A stretch of 64,000 bases of DNA, from contig NC_053043.1 of assembly GCF_003473485.1 (NCBI RefSeq), positions 2,614,001 to 2,678,000 on the forward strand, in the 5' to 3' direction. The notes beneath the pieces are model-generated. The model had not been told where the DNA came from and searched no databases. It worked only from the letters and a program-made list of their open reading frames with translations. The stretch is from Medicago truncatula. Lineage: Eukaryota; Streptophyta; Magnoliopsida; Fabales; Fabaceae. The first letter of the stretch is position 1. The number at the start of each line of letters is the position of its first letter. Shown here one piece after another: positions 59,383-64,000 of the stretch. The position numbers were made by a program, and so were the translations under genes.

Positions 59383-61734
59383 AAAATCTGCATTATTTAA
59401 TCATACTACTGTTCTTAAAATCTTGTGTTGATGAATAGGAGTTTAATTGACCAGTTTAACTTAAATTAAGCAAAAGAATTGTATAATTGGGAGTAGGTGT
59501 GTATCTTGAGGGTCCAGTTCTTTTTCTTTTCTTATGGAAAGTCACATAAAAGGACATTAGGTGATTAGGTTCAATAACACCAACTGAACTACGTAATTAA
59601 GCAATAATATTTGATGGAGACCCACCCGCGATATGGTTAATCATGCGAAAAATATGATTAATTCATTTGAGTAGATGATCAATTCAATTCACGTTGAAAA
59701 TTATGCTTAATTGCTAGCCACATTGTTTAACGTAATTAACCAGATGTTGCGGTTGCGCCCGTGTACAAAATAGGAGTGTCCATGTATTTGATAGTTGAGA
59801 AAGTAACTACGGCCAAATGGAGGAAATAAGGGAACATAAGTTTGAAATTAGTCACCACAGATTCATCTTGTTCGAGGGTTTGATGTTGACAGTTTTATAA
59901 TAATCATTGTACGTCGATAACTACGAAGTACGACACTTTTCGGATTAGACGTGCATCATTATCAAACACGTGTTGTGTTCAACACCGACACAACACCCAC
60001 ATATAATTACACTAAATTATGTGATTTTCTAAAATTATTAGTGGTGTTAGACATGTCACTATCTGTGTTGTGTCCGATGTCCATATCCGTATACATGCAT
60101 AACAAAATATTAAGACAATATTTTAATATGATATGTGAGGGTGATTGTGTGCCTGATGAAGAAAAAAACGCAATCATGGATTGGTTTGTGTAAATAATAA
60201 TAGAATGTTGAAAGTCTCAAGTTAGTATCCCATGTTCTACACTTCTTTCTTTCTTTCTTTGTTTTCCTCTTTTTCTGCATATGGAATGTAAATTTTCCTT
60301 TGACTATTATGTTTAAAAAGAAAAGTGGGGGGGACTAATTTGGGAATATTATTTGAAAGAGAGTCTTTGGTTTGCTTCAAATATGGACTGTCTAATGCCT
60401 ATGGTTCCCTAGCATATTTACATGTAGTATCAAACAACGACACTTGTATTTTTTGTTTATTCTTTCTGGACCACAACCAGTGTCCAGGATTTATATCATG
60501 TCAAACAATCAGTAGGGCCATGCAAAAATTAACGTAGATTGATAAGGTTAAATTGAAGAAGTTAACAATTTTTTTTTTGAAAAAAGGAAGTTAACCAATT
60601 TAATATTTATTTTGAAAGAAAGTATAAAATTTAATATTATAATAGTAATAAAATATATGATTTATATATATACTTAAGTAAGTTGGTTTGATAAGCCTAA
60701 AATGCTTTTCTTATGATCTAAATAAAAAAAGCTTAGTCTGATTTGAATATGAAGTAGATTAGATAGTAAATTCATGTAAGTTGGTCTAACCTATTTTTAT
60801 CTATATTTTATTTGTTTTTTTTTAGGAATCTATATTTTATTTGTTAAAATTAAACATGTTAACTTATTTCATTACATACTATTCAGAGCTAAACAAAATT
60901 GTCATTAATAAAACAAAATGTCATTAGAGACTATATGGCATAAAGGAAATGTTCATTGTTACAAATAATGATGCCACAAAAAATAAAGGATGTTGATAGG
61001 CTAATATCACCCAGAACTAGGAGGAAATCTAATCTAATCTAATGGTTTTGAGCGTTACAACTCATTCGTATGGATAGAATGAAATTTTCCCTCTTGTACT
61101 TTAGCACTTTCCTTATATTGGTTTGGTCCATCAATCTTCCTCAATAGTAAAATCTTCAGAAATAAAAAATATAATTGAATTCAAAAAGTTAACGAGCTCT
61201 TCTTAAGATAAATAATTCGTAAGAACCTGATTTCGATTTCTGATGGAAATAATTATTGCTAATACTTTATTTATCTTCAGTCAAATTTGAGATTACTAGG
61301 GTTCATTTCCCCTAAGAACCGAAGTGTTAACAAAAAAAATGAAAGTTACTCAATAGACACATCAATTTCGCTCTCAATTAGATCTTAACTCCCGATCAAC
61401 TATTTTTATGTTTAAAATTCGATCGAATCCTATCTCTCAATAGACTATTTTCAAACACGTGAGCAATTAAAAAGTCTCTATTAAGCAACCATCTAAAAAT
61501 ACCGACAAGCACAAATTTCTTAAAACTCTTTTTTAAGTAGGAATTGGGTACAAATCGAAAGCCCCAAACTCCTAGACAAGGGCAAACCCAGACTTTCAAT
61601 ATTGGTGGGATTAAAATTTCAAAGAAACTATATATATATATATATATATTAACAAAGCAAACTTGTAACCATTAAGCACAACAACAAAATGATTTAGCTA
61701 AAATCAGTTAAGCTACCAACCATCAACACTTACA
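59383..61734. other. Intergenic between divergent receptor genes (left part)
   Basis: No gene seen. About 59945-60110 carries 'gtgttgtgttcaacaccgac' and 'gtgttgtgtccgatgtcc', related to the dispersed repeat at 22.5 kb. Confidence 0.45.
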
Positions 61735-61811
61735 GTGTTCGGGGTTCAAACCACAAACCTTACATATATCACGCATTGTCCTTATTAATTGAATTAAATT
61801 CACGTAAACAA
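61735..61811 (-). mobile_element. tRNA-derived SINE, minus strand, degraded
   Basis: On the minus strand an A-box-like tttaattcaattaataagg and a B-box-like tggtttgaaccccg occur in the same layout as the copy at 55.1 kb. Confidence 0.45.
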
Positions 61812-63591
61812 CACTCTTTTATTTGCTAAAACTCACGTTGATTTCACCATTTATGTACTACCTATTGATCCACATGAGTGAGTGCACATGTTAGGAAAAG
61901 AAAAAGTTTCTATTACATTCCTCATAATATCTTTTCCCGTTTAAAAAAACACACACATACTAGAATGCTCCACATTTTTTTTCTCTCTCTTTATTATCCT
62001 AATAATGGAATGTGTAATGATTCGCCGCCTCTATAGACATTGTGTTCTTTGAACTTTTCTTCATGACCCAAGTTCTGAAGACTGAAGTCTTTCCTTCCTT
62101 AATTACCAAATGAAATTGCGTAACGTATATGGTGCTAACTGCTAAGTCAATTTTCGACCATGTTCTGTTTTTTTTTGCGTATGTTTTCTAGAACTACTAG
62201 AATTATCTGTCCCACCTGGCTGCGACACTATTGTATGTTGACTTTCTGTTTACACACACACAAACTGCAATTCTAGTTTGGTCAATGAGATATGCAAATA
62301 TCAATATAATGTTATTTTACTAATTGGAACTCATCTCCTTCAACTCGAGTTAATTGAGCTATCACACTCCATTTCCACCACAAACACAAATTCCTAGTTA
62401 TATGTTATTGAGAATTTTAGTTTTTGATAATCTATTTTCTTAATTTCCTCAAAAACTTTTATGAATTTTTCTTATATAAAATAACATAATAATTAAAAAT
62501 TATATATATTTTTATAAATACTATAAAAATTAATTAATTTTTTGATTAAAAAAATAATTAAAGGCAAATACTATTAACTTTTCTTATACTTATCACGACC
62601 GGTTGCTTTATCCTTTACCTTACTTGGGAATATTTTTTACTTTTTAGTTGTTCTTTTTCTTCTTTTGTTTGTGTTTGCTAACCATTACGTTTGTAATTAA
62701 CTTTTTGTGTTCTATTTTAGCACATTTTGTGCAGATATACCACATTTTTTGTTTAATATATTCTATTTTTGTCTGTTAAAAAAATATTTATATATTTAAA
62801 TGATTATTTATGAATATTTTTTTAAATCAAGCAAGAAGGATAGATATTTTATATTTTTGTTCGAGAAAAAGTACACACATCACTTTTTAAATGGAGAAGA
62901 AGATAGATGAAGAGGATCTTCACTGTTTATTTTAGAGGGAGTATAGTGCACATATCTCTTGATGAAGATAATAATGCCACCGTTCCTTCTTTGACGCATA
63001 TTAAGTGCACGTTCTCATCGCATTTATTTGTCTAGGTGATAAAGCAAGTAGCAAATGATAAGAAATTTAATATTACATTATTAATGTGATCTTACCTTTT
63101 CATGGATGGAGGAGTAAATCCATGTCCATCAACCAAACAAACAATTTCATATTTTATTTTTAGGGGGATGAAGTTTTCTGCATTGTGTATGCTATAGCTT
63201 CCGGTCTTAAATATAAATAATTTTTTTAAATTTATTGAATAAATGGTATATATGATCTATAATAAAAACTATGTATATCATTTATCCAATGAATTTAAAA
63301 AGTAAAAAGTTGATTATAATTGAAAGAACAATGTTAAATAGAGTCCTAAGGCATTGGTTAAACATCTAAAAAAGTAAGTTTTCATAAAAAATGGTGTAGT
63401 CATATATACGTACGCGGTCAACTCGAAAATGTGGGTAAGCTTATCTGTACAAATAATAATTTAAAAAAGTCAATAACTTACATCATCTTTTAACATTACA
63501 TTATTGACGCCCTAAACAGAACGCAAAATAATTTTATCTTAAATTTGTAACATATGTAAAAAGTTTTGATTTTAGGAACAAACATTGCAAA
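61812..63591. other. Intergenic between divergent receptor genes (right part)
   Basis: No gene seen. The last few hundred bases are presumably the promoter of the plus-strand receptor gene. Confidence 0.45.
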
Positions 63592-64000
63592 ATGAAAAGT
63601 TCCACTTCTTCAAAACTCCAAATCTACTTCATCTTATCTCTATATTTTTTCAATGGTGTAATCTCTTCTGATACCTTAACTGCATCACAATCTCTTGGTT
63701 CCAACCAAACCCTTATATCTCCACAAAAAGTATTTGAGTTTGGTTTCTTCAACACAACCACTTCAAAATGGTACTTAGGTATATGGTACAAAGATGTTCC
63801 AGATAAAATATTTGTTTGGGTGGCAAATAGAGACACCCCTCTTGAAAATTCTAATGGAACTCTCAAGATTCAAGATGGTGGAAAATTGGTTCTTTTCAAC
63901 CAAACAGATAATCCTATATGGTCATCAAATCAAACTATTTCCTCTGTTACAGACCCTGTTCTTCATCTTTTGGATGATGGAAATTTGGTTCTCAAAGAAG
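63592..64000 (+). CDS. G-type lectin S-receptor-like kinase, N-terminal part (runs off the window)
   Basis: Open from ATG 63592 to the window edge (136 codons). The N-terminal hydrophobic stretch (QIYFILSLYFFNGVISS) looks like a signal peptide. The bulb-lectin domain follows: SQSLGSNQTLISPQKVFEFG, then WYLGIWYKDVPDKIFVWVAN and LLDDGNLVLKE. It is clearly related to the minus-strand receptor kinase but not a recent copy, and is oriented head-to-head with it, 4.26 kb apart. Whether a kinase domain follows cannot be seen. Confidence 0.85.
   Translation, partial: MKSSTSSKLQIYFILSLYFFNGVISSDTLTASQSLGSNQTLISPQKVFEFGFFNTTTSKWYLGIWYKDVPDKIFVWVANRDTPLENSNGTLKIQDGGKLVLFNQTDNPIWSSNQTISSVTDPVLHLLDDGNLVLKE

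Overview
The window is nuclear DNA from a dicot plant, most likely a legume of the Medicago/Trifolium/Pisum group. It is AT-rich, with intron-bearing plant genes at low density, GT/AG introns, and a large load of small transposons: hAT and Mutator-like non-autonomous elements, tRNA-derived SINEs, LINE and copia fragments, and an Ogre-like gypsy LTR. The species is inferred from sequence style and family recall, not from any search.

Host genes, left to right: an uncharacterised Tyr-rich protein (minus, 1870-2814); a four-exon chloroplast MORF9-like RNA-editing factor (minus, 7041-9103); a seven-exon atypical bHLH factor of the bHLH112 type (plus, 28946-31323); a three-exon FQR1/WrbA quinone reductase (minus, 38071-40381) with a decayed paralogous exon at 43.5 kb; an intronless PUB8-like U-box/ARM E3 ligase (minus, 53303-54454); a seven-exon S-domain receptor kinase (minus, 55550-59328); and the start of a second S-domain receptor in head-to-head orientation (plus, 63592 to the window edge). 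The exon joins given all preserve frame and use GT/AG.

The most unusual region is about 9.7-16.7 kb, a nearly complete but broken endogenous pararetrovirus (Caulimoviridae). In order it holds a small broken ORF, a virion-associated-protein-like ORF, capsid, polymerase (protease, reverse transcriptase, RNase H), transactivator/viroplasmin, a 35S-type promoter and leader, a movement-protein remnant, and a tRNA-Met primer-binding site. Every large ORF carries frameshifts or stops, and one reverse-transcriptase catalytic Asp is replaced, so the copy looks inert as written. The copy is circularly permuted and ends close to the primer-binding site.

The rest is transposon-derived or featureless AT-rich DNA. 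Several elements can be bounded to the base by target-site duplications: a 5'-truncated LINE (12 bp), three hAT-like elements (8 bp), two Mutator-like MITEs (9 bp), a Tourist-like MITE inside an FQR1 intron (3 bp) and a SINE. A Helitron-type 3' end lies downstream of a captured-looking NB-LRR fragment. I see no bacterial-type operon, CRISPR array or functional tRNA/rRNA gene.
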